The notes: generated from the sequence alone by a model not told the origin. A DNA stretch of 64,000 bases from Oricola cellulosilytica (GCF_019966575.1 NZ_JAINFK010000005.1:319431-383430), one strand, 5' to 3'; shown: positions 42,507 through 51,818, counted from the stretch's first letter. Translations and numbers: made by a program.

Positions 42507-43844
42507 ATGGCTGATTTCTACGGATTCGATACGCTGAGCCTGCATGCGGGCCACACGCCCGACGAACGGCACGGCTCGCGCGCCGTGCCCATCCACCAGA
42601 CGACTTCCTACGTCTTCCGCGACAGCCGGCACGCTGCCGCCCTCTACAATCTCGAGGAAGGCGGACATCTCTATTCGCGCATTTCCAACCCGACGGTGGC
42701 GGTGCTGGAGCAGCGGCTCGCCGCGCTGGATGGCGCAGCAGCCGCGACGGCCACCGCGTCCGGCATGGCGGCGCTGCACACCGCCGTCGCATGTCTGCTG
42801 AGCGCGGGCGACCACATCGTCTCGACCGCGCAGCTTTATGGCGCCAACATCAACCTGCTGAAGAACACCCTGCCGCGCTTCGGCATCGAAACCACATTCG
42901 TCAGCGCCAATGACATCGACGGGCTCGAGGCCGCGATCCGCCCGAACACCAAGCTGATCTTCGGCGAGATCATCGGCAATCCCGGGCTCGACATTCTCGA
43001 CCTTCCGCGCGTCGGTGAGATCGCCAGCGCACGTGGCATCCCGGTGATGATCGACGGCACGTTCAACACCCCTTGGCTCTGCAAGCCTCTCGAAATGGGC
43101 GCCAACATCGTCATCCACTCCGTAACCAAATGGCTCGGCGGCCACGGAGTGGCAATCGGCGGAGCGATCGTGGATGGCGGCAATTTCGACTGGGGCGTCA
43201 AGGATGCGGACGGCAACGTCAAATTCCCGACGCTCGCCGCGCCGCACTACGCGCTCGACGGCATCGTGTTCTGGGAAGAGTTCGGCCCGGCCGCCTTCAC
43301 CCAGCGCGTCCGCATGGAGGGCATGTACAATTTCGGCCCGTGCATGAGTCCGCAGACGGCGTTCTATCTGCTGCAGGGGTTGGAAACCCTTCCCCTGCGC
43401 ATGAAGCGTCATCAGGAAAACACGGCCGCCATGCTCGATTTCCTCACCGCCCACGAACAGGTGACCTGGGTGCGCCACCCGTCCCTACCGGACCATCCGA
43501 ACCATGAACTTGCCGAGCGCCTTCTGCCCAGGGGGGCCGGCTCTGTCGTCGTTTTCGGGGTTGCCGGCGGGCGCGAGGGCGGCGCGGCGTTCATCGAAGC
43601 CCTGGAGCTTGCCTCCCACCTCGCCAATGTCGGTGACGCCAAGACACTTGTCATCCATCCGGCCTCGACCACCCACTCGCATATCAGTGCGGAGGACATG
43701 AAGGCCGGCGGCCTGTCGGAAGACATGATCCGGCTGTCGATCGGGCTGGAAGATATCGACGACCTGAAAGCCGATTTCGAGAAGGGACTGCGGGCCGCCA
43801 AGCGGGTCGCGAAGGCGAAATCCGTTTCCGAGGCCGCCGAATAA
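42507..43844 (+). CDS. O-acetylhomoserine sulfhydrylase/aminocarboxypropyltransferase (MetY type)
   Basis: A 445-residue PLP enzyme of the Cys/Met-metabolism family. It shows LSLHAGHTPDERHGSRAVPIHQTTSYVF at the start, YSRISNPTVAVLEQRLAALDG, the PLP lysine in VIHSVTKWLGGHG (about residue 210) and the C-terminal ASTTHSHISAED motif. The length, over 420 residues, with the long internal insert (about 222-265) suits MetY rather than MetB or MetC. MetY enzymes can use sulfide or methanethiol to make homocysteine or methionine. GGAGG lies ahead of ATG 42507. The next gene's start overlaps its stop. Confidence 0.9.
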   Translation: MADFYGFDTLSLHAGHTPDERHGSRAVPIHQTTSYVFRDSRHAAALYNLEEGGHLYSRISNPTVAVLEQRLAALDGAAAATATASGMAALHTAVACLLSAGDHIVSTAQLYGANINLLKNTLPRFGIETTFVSANDIDGLEAAIRPNTKLIFGEIIGNPGLDILDLPRVGEIASARGIPVMIDGTFNTPWLCKPLEMGANIVIHSVTKWLGGHGVAIGGAIVDGGNFDWGVKDADGNVKFPTLAAPHYALDGIVFWEEFGPAAFTQRVRMEGMYNFGPCMSPQTAFYLLQGLETLPLRMKRHQENTAAMLDFLTAHEQVTWVRHPSLPDHPNHELAERLLPRGAGSVVVFGVAGGREGGAAFIEALELASHLANVGDAKTLVIHPASTTHSHISAEDMKAGGLSEDMIRLSIGLEDIDDLKADFEKGLRAAKRVAKAKSVSEAAE

Positions 43845-44653
43845 TGCGTGTTTCGGTCAACGGCCATGAAGCCTTCGCGGCGACCGGCGGCAAGCCCCAC
43901 CGCGACGGCCTTCCCTGGATCATCTTCCTGCACGGCTCCGGTCAGAGCCACATCACCTGGACACAGCAGGTGCGCGCCCTCGGCTATGACGGCTTCAACA
44001 CGGCGGCCGTCGACTTTCCCGGCCACGGCCTGTCCAATGGTGCACCGTTGACCTCGATCGGGGCGATGGCGGACTGGCTCATCGCCTTCATGGATGCCGC
44101 CGGCATTCCCGAAGCGCATATCGTCGGCCATTCGCAGGGCTGTCTCGTCGCGCTCGAATTGGGCGCGCGATATCCCGAGCGGGTTTCCAGCATCGCCTTC
44201 ATCGCCACCGGCGCCGCGATACCTGTGAATCCCGGCCTCGTCGCGCTGGCCGGCAAGGACGAGCCGCGCGCCATCGACGCGATGCTCTCCTGGGGCTTCG
44301 GTGCGTTCGCCCACCATCAGGACAACTCCGTGCCTGGCTCATCGCTGATTTTCGGCGGCGTCCGCACCATGCAGGGAAACGTGCCTGGCGCGCTCGAAAC
44401 CGACCTAAAAGCATGCAACGCCTATGATATCGGAGCACAGCAGGCCGCGAAGATTGCCTGCCCTACGGCGTGCATTCTGGCCGGCGCGGACCGGATGACG
44501 CCGCTGAAGGCCGGGTTGGCGCTCGCCGAAGCGCTCGACAAGCCCACTGTGACCATTATCGATAATGCCGGCCACATGCTGCCGGGCGAACACCCGCACG
44601 AGGTAAATCGCGCCTTGCGGGCATTTCACGCCTCATTCAAAACACCTGCATAG
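43844..44653 (+). CDS. Alpha/beta hydrolase
   Basis: A 269-residue cytosolic alpha/beta hydrolase: oxyanion region FLHGSGQSHITW (about residues 28-39), AAVDFPGHGLSNG, nucleophile elbow VGHSQGCLVALEL (Ser about residue 96), acid in LAGADRMTPLKAG and the final His in IDNAGHMLPGEHP. No transmembrane part. Its start overlaps the MetY stop by one base, so they share a transcript. Ester or thioester hydrolysis is possible; the substrate is unknown. Confidence 0.87.
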   Translation: MRVSVNGHEAFAATGGKPHRDGLPWIIFLHGSGQSHITWTQQVRALGYDGFNTAAVDFPGHGLSNGAPLTSIGAMADWLIAFMDAAGIPEAHIVGHSQGCLVALELGARYPERVSSIAFIATGAAIPVNPGLVALAGKDEPRAIDAMLSWGFGAFAHHQDNSVPGSSLIFGGVRTMQGNVPGALETDLKACNAYDIGAQQAAKIACPTACILAGADRMTPLKAGLALAEALDKPTVTIIDNAGHMLPGEHPHEVNRALRAFHASFKTPA

Positions 44654-44664
44654 GAAATCCAGCC

Positions 44665-46971
44665 ATGGCCTCACATCCCGGCAACTCGCTTCGGCGCGTC
44701 TGCGTGATCGGCGCGGGAACGATGGGCAGTGGCATTGCGGGTCAGGTCGCCAACGCCGGCTATCCGGTTCTGCTGCTCGACATGCCCGGCAATGATGGCA
44801 ACCGGAACGCCATCACGGAAGCCGCACTCGAACGCCTGCGCAAATCCGATCCCCCCGCGCTTTTTTCCGAAGATGTGCTGAACCGCATTTCCATCGGGAA
44901 CATAGAGGATGACCTCGCCAGCGTCGCCGATTGCGACTGGATCGTAGAGGCGGTCGTGGAAAGGCTCGACATCAAGCGTGTGCTGTACAGGAGTCTCCAG
45001 CCCCACCTGAAACCGGAGGCTATCGTTACCTCCAACACTTCCACCATTCCGATTTCGCTTCTCGTCGAAGAGATGGACGACGAGTTCGCCCGCCGCTTCG
45101 CGATCACCCATTTCTTCAATCCTGTGCGCTACATGCGCCTGTTGGAACTCGTGCGAGGAGAAAAAACCGAGAACGAAGTGGTTGAGACACTTGCGGATTT
45201 CTGCGACCGCGTGCTGGGCAAGGGTGTGGTGCGCTGTGCGGATACGCCGGGCTTTCTCGGAAACCGCGTTGGCGTCTTCGCGCTGCAGGTCGGTATCGCC
45301 GAGGCAACGCAACTGGGCCTCGATATCGAGACCGCCGACGCGCTGATGGGCCGACCGATGGGCATTCCAAAGACCGGCATCTTCGGTCTCTACGATCTCA
45401 TCGGGCTCGATCTGATGGCCGATGTCGTGCGCTCACTGCGTGCCATTCTCCCGGCGGAAGACCCGTTCCATGCGGTCGGCGGCGAGAACGCGCTGATAAA
45501 CAAGCTGTGCGAGAGTGGACTCACCGGCAACAAGGGCCGCGGCGGCTTCTACCGGCGCGGCGAGGACGGAGCGAAGCTCGCGATCGATCTTTCCACGGGC
45601 GACTATCGTCCTCGCAACCGCGGGGTTCCCGAGCGGGCGGAATCCGGCGGCCTAGCCGAACTTGTCTCCGGCGACGATCTCAATGCGAAATTCTGCTGGA
45701 ACGTCCTCAATCGGATTCTGCGCTATTCGGCATCGCTGATCCCCGCCGTGACCGAGAACCCGCAGGACATCGATGATGCGATGAAGCTCGGCTACAACTG
45801 GATCAAGGGTCCTTTCGAGATGCTCGACGAGATCGGCGTCGAAACCTTCGTCGCGCGCTGCCAGGCCGAGGACCTGACCGTGCCCGACTTCCTGCGCAAT
45901 AATGCGTCAGGACCGATCTACCGTGTCGATGATGGCGTGCTGCAGGTGCGCCGGGCCGACGGCGCCTATCGCCCGCTCGACTTGCCCGAGGGAGTTGTCC
46001 GTTTCCATCTGAAGCGCCGTGAACTGGAGCCGGACAGCGAAAACCCGTCCGCAAGCCTGTTCACGCTTGAAAGCGGTATCCGTCTGGTTGAATTCCACAC
46101 CAAGGCGAATGCGCTCGACGCCGACTCCATGGCCCTAGTACGCGAGGCGGCGGAGAACCCGGGCCGCGGCATCATCATCCACAATGACGGCCAGCACTTT
46201 TCCGCGGGCGTCAATCTGCAAAGATTTCGGGAGTTTATCGACGCCGGGGACTGGTCCGGTATAGATGCCTTCCTCGACGACTTTCAGCAGGCCTGCCGAG
46301 CCCTCAAATATTGCGCGGCACCAGTCGTCGGCGCGCCATCAGGCCTGTCGATCGGCGGGGGTTTCGAGGTGCTGGCACACTGCTCCAAGCTGGTGGTTCA
46401 CACCAATGTCGTCCTCGGACTCGTCGAGAGCCTCGTCGGTCTGGTGCCGGGCGGCGGGGGTGTGAAAGAAACATTTCTGCGGTGGTATCGAAAATCCGGA
46501 GACTGGGAACAAGCCGCGTGGAACGCGTTCAAGCAGATCGGATATGGGCGGACAGCCTCCTCCCCGGATCAGGCGAAATCGCTCGCCTACTTCCTCCCCG
46601 ACCGCGACGAGACGGTCATGAACCGCGACCGTTTGATGTCGGCCGCAACGCGGGTCGTTGGCGAGATGGAGAGCGGCTATCGCCCTCCCGAAAAACCTGA
46701 GTTCCAGCTACTTGGGGGGGACTTGCACGGTCGGATGCACGCCTTCCTCGAAAAAGGACTGGCAGACGGAACGTTTCACCCTCATGATGTCACGGTCGGG
46801 AGCGAGATCGCCGCCATACTGACCGGCGGCGAGCAGGCGGAGCCGCGCCGAGCGAGCGAGCAGGATCTGTATGATCTCGAACGCTCGAGCTTTGTGCGGC
46901 TGGCCCGGACACCCCAGACCCGTGCCCGCATCGAGGCCATGTTGTCCGGAAAGGGAACTCTGCGCAATTGA
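44665..46971 (+). CDS. 3-Hydroxyacyl-CoA dehydrogenase/enoyl-CoA hydratase fusion (HCDH domain first)
   Basis: A 768-residue fatty-acid beta-oxidation type protein. The N-terminal half is 3-hydroxyacyl-CoA dehydrogenase: NAD motif VCVIGAGTMGSGIAGQVA (about residues 12-29), the block SNTSTIPISLL and ITHFFNPVRYMRLLELV, then GFLGNRVGVFALQV. The C-terminal third is crotonase-like: GIIIHNDGQHFSAGVNLQRF and GLSIGGGFEVLAHC. This order is the reverse of E. coli FadB and like Bacillus FadN. It follows the hydrolase after 11 bases and closes the DmdA-MetY run. Confidence 0.88.
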   Translation: MASHPGNSLRRVCVIGAGTMGSGIAGQVANAGYPVLLLDMPGNDGNRNAITEAALERLRKSDPPALFSEDVLNRISIGNIEDDLASVADCDWIVEAVVERLDIKRVLYRSLQPHLKPEAIVTSNTSTIPISLLVEEMDDEFARRFAITHFFNPVRYMRLLELVRGEKTENEVVETLADFCDRVLGKGVVRCADTPGFLGNRVGVFALQVGIAEATQLGLDIETADALMGRPMGIPKTGIFGLYDLIGLDLMADVVRSLRAILPAEDPFHAVGGENALINKLCESGLTGNKGRGGFYRRGEDGAKLAIDLSTGDYRPRNRGVPERAESGGLAELVSGDDLNAKFCWNVLNRILRYSASLIPAVTENPQDIDDAMKLGYNWIKGPFEMLDEIGVETFVARCQAEDLTVPDFLRNNASGPIYRVDDGVLQVRRADGAYRPLDLPEGVVRFHLKRRELEPDSENPSASLFTLESGIRLVEFHTKANALDADSMALVREAAENPGRGIIIHNDGQHFSAGVNLQRFREFIDAGDWSGIDAFLDDFQQACRALKYCAAPVVGAPSGLSIGGGFEVLAHCSKLVVHTNVVLGLVESLVGLVPGGGGVKETFLRWYRKSGDWEQAAWNAFKQIGYGRTASSPDQAKSLAYFLPDRDETVMNRDRLMSAATRVVGEMESGYRPPEKPEFQLLGGDLHGRMHAFLEKGLADGTFHPHDVTVGSEIAAILTGGEQAEPRRASEQDLYDLERSSFVRLARTPQTRARIEAMLSGKGTLRN

Positions 46972-47283
<312 letters not shown>

Positions 47284-47284
47284 C

Positions 47285-47947
47285 GTGGGCGAGCCAGGTT
47301 CCTCCGGGCTTTCCCACCACCAGACCCGGCCGGAAAGCCGTGTCTTGAGCGATGACGAGCGCGATGCGGAAGCGCTGCCGCATTCCATTACGGCGGTGCT
47401 CGACCGCGTCTGCGAGGCGAGAGACGGCAACAGCACCTCCGTCGGCGATCTGGTTGAGGGGCTCGGGCAGCTGGGGCACAGCGTTCTCGTGCTGGTGCCC
47501 GGCCTTCTCGTCATCACGCCGCTGAGCGGCGTACCCGGACTGTCGTCGTTTTTCGGCCTTACGATAGCGCTCGTTTCCCTGCAGATGCTGGTCGGCCGCC
47601 ATCACCTTTGGCTTCCGGGATGGCTGCTAAAGCGCAGGATACCAACTTCAAGGATCGAAAAAGCGGTCAGCTATCTCAGAGCGCCGGCCCGTTTCATTGA
47701 CAGGCATACAACCGTGCGCCTCGGCATTCTCGTTCACCGCCCGTTTCGCTCCATTCTCCAGTTGGCGTGCATGTTGTGCGGCCTCGCAATGCCGTTTCTC
47801 GAACTGGTCCCGTTCTCCTCCTCCATCCTCGGTGCGGCGGTCGCTTTTTTTGCCATTGCACTTGTCGCAAAAGACGGCCTTGTCGCGCTGGCGGGGTTGT
47901 CGTTCCTCGCCGCGGTTCTCATCCTCGTCCTGCGCCTGGCGGCCTGA
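47285..47947 (+). CDS. exoD: Exopolysaccharide synthesis protein ExoD
   Basis: About 220 residues; ExoD family, linked in Sinorhizobium to exopolysaccharide synthesis and alkaline tolerance. The family block is SVGDLVEGLGQLGHSVLVLVPGLLVITPLSGVPGLSSFFGLTIALVSLQMLVGRHHLWLPGWLL, with membrane helices there and in the C-terminal third. There is no ATG in a sensible place: GTG 47285 (two bases past the previous stop) or TTG 47345 are the options. I use GTG for coupling to the upstream gene; an earlier in-frame ATG would run through DUF2188. Confidence 0.82.
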   Translation: MGEPGSSGLSHHQTRPESRVLSDDERDAEALPHSITAVLDRVCEARDGNSTSVGDLVEGLGQLGHSVLVLVPGLLVITPLSGVPGLSSFFGLTIALVSLQMLVGRHHLWLPGWLLKRRIPTSRIEKAVSYLRAPARFIDRHTTVRLGILVHRPFRSILQLACMLCGLAMPFLELVPFSSSILGAAVAFFAIALVAKDGLVALAGLSFLAAVLILVLRLAA

Positions 47948-47962
47948 TCGAGAAAGCGGAAC

Positions 47963-47993
47963 AAAAAACGCCCCCGGGCAGAACCCGGAGGCG
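47963..47993 (-). terminator. Rho-independent terminator of the SH3-domain gene
   Basis: Reverse-strand hairpin: CGCCCCCGGG (47969-47978) with CCCGGAGGCG (47984-47993), nine of ten pairs, five-base loop, followed by six Ts (As at 47963-47968 on the plus strand). It lies 20 bases past the SH3 gene's stop codon. Confidence 0.8.
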
Positions 47994-48012
47994 AATTCTC
48001 AATGACCGATGA

Positions 48013-48669
48013 TCAACGGTACACGTAGACGATCTGGCGCGTACTCGCGTCGACCAGCACGGGCTGACCGTTGATATACACGTACTCGTAATCGTAATCC
48101 GGTACCGGACGCAGTTCGACCGTGTCCGGGACACCGGCGCCGACCACGACCTCGCCTTCGAGATATACCGGCTCAACGCGGTTCTCGACGACATAGGTGC
48201 CGACTGTCGGAGGAGGCGTTACAGCCGCGCTGGCAGCCGCACCGGCAACGCCGCCAATGGCTGCGCCGACCGGGCCGCCGATCAGGGCGCCGGCGATCGC
48301 ACCGCCTGCGGCGCCGATCGTGGCATTTGTCGAGACGTCGCTTTCAACGACCGGAATCTGGGCCGTTGCGGGAGCTGCCGCGATAACGGTGGTCTCGCCG
48401 GCGAAATCCGAGCTCAGATACTCCGAATACGACCAGCCGGTCGTGCCGTTGTAGCTGACCTGGCACCATTTGCTGCCTTCGATGCAGCCATTCACGGTGG
48501 CCGAATCGTTGTGGGTGATCGCGCCGACCACGTCGAACTGCGGTCCGGGGCCGGAGCGAATATTCAGGTCAGTTGTTGCAGTTGCCGAGAAGTCGGCGAA
48601 GGCTGCGGTCGACGAGAGCAACAGAGCGGCTACGCCGGCAGAACTAATATTTCTTATTGTCTTGTTCAT
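48013..48669 (-). CDS. Secreted SH3-domain protein with glycine zipper (DUF1236 type)
   Basis: A 218-residue exported protein. Signal peptide MNKTIRNISSAGVAALLLSSTAAFA, a bacterial SH3 domain (TATTDLNIRSGPGPQFDVVGAITHNDSATVNGCIEGSKWCQVSYNGTTGWSYSEYLS, about residues 30-86), a glycine-zipper stretch (GAAGGAIAGALIGGPVGAAIGGVAGAA, about 116-142) and a tail with DUF1236-like repeats (YVVENRVEPVYLEGEVVVGAGVPDTVELRPVPDYDYEYVYINGQPVLVD). ATG 48669 has AAGGAG nine bases upstream. Probably envelope-associated; function unknown. Confidence 0.85.
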   Translation of the reverse strand: MNKTIRNISSAGVAALLLSSTAAFADFSATATTDLNIRSGPGPQFDVVGAITHNDSATVNGCIEGSKWCQVSYNGTTGWSYSEYLSSDFAGETTVIAAAPATAQIPVVESDVSTNATIGAAGGAIAGALIGGPVGAAIGGVAGAAASAAVTPPPTVGTYVVENRVEPVYLEGEVVVGAGVPDTVELRPVPDYDYEYVYINGQPVLVDASTRQIVYVYR

Positions 48670-48945
48670 GATGAACTCCTTGGGGTTGAAAAGGCATCCC
48701 TTCCTTTTCTGTACTTGCAGCCCGATAAGTCTGGAGATGACCGTTCGTTCCTTCTCCAATCGAGGTCATTTGGCGGCTTTTTCATGGCGAGGTTGGAATG
48801 AAAGCTGAAGGCGGTGTCCGGAGGAGCGGCACCCGATGGCGCCTTGTTTTCGTTGGAAAAACCTTCCGCCGAAGCCGCGTTTCACGGTTGAGAAGGGTAA
48901 CCGTGGTATGAACGAACGGCATGCAAGCCCGCTGGGAGACCCGTC
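48670..48945. other. Intergenic region between divergent SH3 and GMC-associated genes
   Basis: 276 bases containing the promoters of both flanking transcripts. The ribosome-binding site and leader of the SH3 gene lie at the left. I saw no repeat, hairpin or coding sequence beyond the 52-residue gene that begins at 48946. Confidence 0.4.
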
Positions 48946-49104
48946 ATGAAATGCGCAGGAAAAGTGAACCGCCGCAATTTCCTTTCAGGATTCGTCACGC
49001 TGGTTGTTGGCTGCGTCTTTCAGGCACGAAAAATCACCGGAACTGATCGCATCGTCATGCGCGACGGCTGGATACTGAAGGAGAGCGATCTCCGTGATCT
49101 TTGA
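48946..49104 (+). CDS. 52-residue Tat-signal mini-protein coupled to a GMC oxidoreductase
   Basis: Short open frame starting MKCAGKVNRRNFLSGFVTLVVGC. The twin-arginine motif NRRNFLS and following hydrophobic run (GFVTLVVGCVF) are a Tat signal, and the rest (GTDRIVMRDGWILKESDL) is a small soluble tail. Its stop overlaps the start of the GMC oxidoreductase by 11 bases. The oxidoreductase has no signal of its own, so this may be a small subunit that carries it across the membrane, as known for fructose/gluconate dehydrogenase complexes. Function is inference. Confidence 0.6.
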   Translation: MKCAGKVNRRNFLSGFVTLVVGCVFQARKITGTDRIVMRDGWILKESDLRDL

Positions 49105-50530
49105 CGACGCCGCGCAGTACCGTTCATCAGGATTTGCTCCGCAGGTAGCAATCGTTGGAGCAGGCCCGGCCGGGATCACTGTCGCCCGCAGGCTTGCGAA
49201 GGCGCGAATTCCGTGCGCTCTGCTTGATGCCGGCGGCAGGGTGTATTCGCAGGAATCGCAGGACGTCTACCGGGGCACCACCATTGGCGACCCTTATTTC
49301 GACCTTGATGCCACGCGCCTTCGCTACCTCGGCGGTACATCGGGCCACTGGACCGGATGGACCCGGTTTCTTGACCCGCACGACTTCGAGAAACGTGACT
49401 GGATACCAAATAGCGGGTGGCCGATTGGACGCGAGGCGATCGAGCCGCATTTCGCTTCGGCACGAGAGATCCTCGGTCTGCCCAGGTTTCTCGACGACCT
49501 GCCGATCTCGGACGACATTTCGCGCATTCACCTCATTCGCAGCGATCCGGTCCGATTCGGCGCGAAATATGCCGGAGAACTGGCGGACAGCGCGCTCATC
49601 GCTGTGGTGCTCAACACCTATGCGACGGATCTCGCCGCCGAGAACGGCCGGGTCACCGCGGCGAATATCAATTCGAACAGACGGCCGGCCGGGCGGATTG
49701 ATGCGCCGCGTTTCGTGGTCGCCACCGGCGGCATCGAGAATTCGCGTCTTCTTCTGTGGTCCAATGAGACGTCAAGCCATCCCGTTGTCCCCGAAGCCGC
49801 CGCACTGGGCCGATACTGGATGGAGCATCCGGAATTCGAGGGTGGCGACATTTACGTCGAAGACACCGGGGCGTATCGAGCGGAGGTGGACGGCTGGGCG
49901 TATTTCGCGCCGACACCCGCGGCTATGCGCCTGAACCGGCTGATGAACTTTCACGCGGTCATCATGCCCCGGCGCTATACGGGGGGAAAAAGACTTCTTG
50001 CGGAACTTGCCTGCACCGCACCGGCCGCCGCCCAATGGCTCGCGGCCAAAGCGGGCAAGAACCTCTCGTGCGGCGCGCGGGTGGGATTGGCATGGGAACA
50101 GGCGCCCTTGCCCGAAAACCGGGTCACCCTCTCTTCAGACCAGCGAGATTACGCAGGGATTCCCCGCGTCGAACTTCACTGGAAAAAGGGAGAACTGGAA
50201 CGGCGCACGCTTCTCGAGGGTCTGAAGCTCTTCGGCGCAACGCTTGCGACCAAGGACATCGGCCGCATTCGCATCGACGAATGGATCCGCAATGGCGGTG
50301 ATTATCCCACCAACCAGGAGATGGCAGGGCACCACCATATGGGCGGCACCCGAATGAGCACGGATCCCACGACTGGTGTGGTCGACGGGGACTGCAAGGT
50401 CCACGGCATGGAGAATCTTTATGTAGCGGGCTCGTCGATCTTCACCACATCCGGCTACGCCAACCCGACGGCCACGATCGTGGCGTTTGCCGACAGGCTC
50501 GGCGCGCATCTGGCCGAAACCCGCGCCTGA
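49094..50530 (+). CDS. GMC family FAD oxidoreductase
   Basis: A 478-residue glucose-methanol-choline oxidoreductase. FAD Rossmann motif VAIVGAGPAGITVARRL (about residues 18-34), YLGGTSGHWTGW near 82, VVATGGIENSRLLL at about 207, and the C-terminal catalytic His region GHHHMGGTRMSTDPTTGVVDGDCKVHGMENLYVAGSSIFTTSGYANPT from residue 412. Starts with GTG 49094. No signal peptide, but a Tat mini-protein precedes it. Likely oxidises a sugar or polyol; no cytochrome subunit is adjacent. Confidence 0.87.
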   Translation: MIFDDAAQYRSSGFAPQVAIVGAGPAGITVARRLAKARIPCALLDAGGRVYSQESQDVYRGTTIGDPYFDLDATRLRYLGGTSGHWTGWTRFLDPHDFEKRDWIPNSGWPIGREAIEPHFASAREILGLPRFLDDLPISDDISRIHLIRSDPVRFGAKYAGELADSALIAVVLNTYATDLAAENGRVTAANINSNRRPAGRIDAPRFVVATGGIENSRLLLWSNETSSHPVVPEAAALGRYWMEHPEFEGGDIYVEDTGAYRAEVDGWAYFAPTPAAMRLNRLMNFHAVIMPRRYTGGKRLLAELACTAPAAAQWLAAKAGKNLSCGARVGLAWEQAPLPENRVTLSSDQRDYAGIPRVELHWKKGELERRTLLEGLKLFGATLATKDIGRIRIDEWIRNGGDYPTNQEMAGHHHMGGTRMSTDPTTGVVDGDCKVHGMENLYVAGSSIFTTSGYANPTATIVAFADRLGAHLAETRA

Positions 50531-50564
50531 CCCGATGGCGGCGGCGCCAAGCGGCCAACGTCCC

Positions 50565-51818
50565 TTAACTCAGCCCTTCATTCAGCAGTCCGTGGGTTAT
50601 CGTGCCGGCCGTGGGCAATAGCGGGATCAGACAGGCCTGGAGCGCGTGATAAAGGTCGGGTTTTCCGTCGAACAGCTTTGACAGCCGCCTCGATTCCTCA
50701 GGCTCGGTGCGCCACCCACCGTTTTCCTGATCGATCAATTTGCCGGCAACAAAATCCCAAATACGGCGATACCAGATTTCGTATTCCGGAGCCCCGTCGA
50801 TGGCATTCAGAAAGGCGGCCGCGCCGATGCCCTCGGCGCAGGGCCACCATAAGCGGTTTCGCAGGCTCGGTTCGCCGCTCCAATCGAGCGTATAGAAAAA
50901 TCCACCGTTCTCGCTGTCCCAACTGTCGGCGGTCGCCTGCGCGAAAAGGGCCTTCGTAGCCTCCGGAAGCCAGTTGGCTCGACGGCCCGTCATCTCCCAG
51001 AGCTGCAGCAGCAAGCGCGCCCATTCCAGTGAATGGCCCGGCGTGGTGCCGAAGGGGCGAAACACGTCGCCATTGGCGTAATCGCGATCGAGTTTCCAGG
51101 CTTCGTCGAAGTGTTCGGCCACCCGCCACCCCTGTTCGGCGGCGAGACGGCGGATCACCAAAGTCGCAGCGCTTTCCGCCATCTCAAGATATGACGTGTC
51201 ACCGGTCGCCTCATGGGCAGCCATAAGGGCCTCGGTCATGTGCATATTCGAGTTCTGGCCGCGGTAACTGCTGATTGGACTCCAGTCTGCCGCAAATTCC
51301 TCCGCGAAAGCCCCCCTGTCGGCCTCCCAGAACCGGGTGTGCAAAACCTCGCTAACATCCGCGAGCAAACGGTCAGCATCAGGGTGACCGACAACCTTGG
51401 CGCTCGAGGCCGCCAGCAACACGAATGCATGCCCATAGGCCTGCTTCAAGGGATCGCTCGGGCCGGCATCTCCAATTCCCCAAAAATACCCGCCATTCAC
51501 GCGATCCCGGTGGGATGTCCAGATGAACTCCATCCCGTGGTCGATAAACCGGTCAGTCCCTGGTCGCCCCAACAGGCGGCCGATGGCAAAACAGTGCACC
51601 ATCCGGCAGGTCGCGTGTATTTCGCGTGCCGGCCGGCCGCCATGCGACCCTTCCCGAAGGATCGGCCGGCCCGTATTGTCGAGTTGATGAAACCCTCCGC
51701 GGGGGTCAATGCTGTCACGCTCGAAAAACTCGAACAACCCACTCGCCTGGTCGAGAAGCCACGCGCGATGATAGGCCAGCCCGGCCCATTTCCGTCCGTT
51801 GCTCGATCCGTCAGTCAT
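50565..51818 (-). CDS. AGE-family sugar epimerase/isomerase
   Basis: A 417-residue (alpha/alpha)6-barrel protein of the N-acylglucosamine 2-epimerase family, which includes mannose/glucose 2-epimerases and YihS-type ketose isomerases. Typical parts are GGFHQLDNTGRPI (about residues 41-53), HATCRMVHCFAIGRLLG, NGGYFWG, QAYGHAFVLLAASSAKVVGHPDADRLL, SYRGQNSNMHMTEALMAAHEATGD and the C-terminal LRNRLWWPCAEG plus PDLYHALQACLIPLLP. GAGAGGAAG precedes ATG 51818. It is divergent from lacI across the triple operator, so it is probably part of that sugar regulon, acting on a released monosaccharide such as mannose. Confidence 0.85.
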   Translation of the reverse strand: MTDGSSNGRKWAGLAYHRAWLLDQASGLFEFFERDSIDPRGGFHQLDNTGRPILREGSHGGRPAREIHATCRMVHCFAIGRLLGRPGTDRFIDHGMEFIWTSHRDRVNGGYFWGIGDAGPSDPLKQAYGHAFVLLAASSAKVVGHPDADRLLADVSEVLHTRFWEADRGAFAEEFAADWSPISSYRGQNSNMHMTEALMAAHEATGDTSYLEMAESAATLVIRRLAAEQGWRVAEHFDEAWKLDRDYANGDVFRPFGTTPGHSLEWARLLLQLWEMTGRRANWLPEATKALFAQATADSWDSENGGFFYTLDWSGEPSLRNRLWWPCAEGIGAAAFLNAIDGAPEYEIWYRRIWDFVAGKLIDQENGGWRTEPEESRRLSKLFDGKPDLYHALQACLIPLLPTAGTITHGLLNEGLS

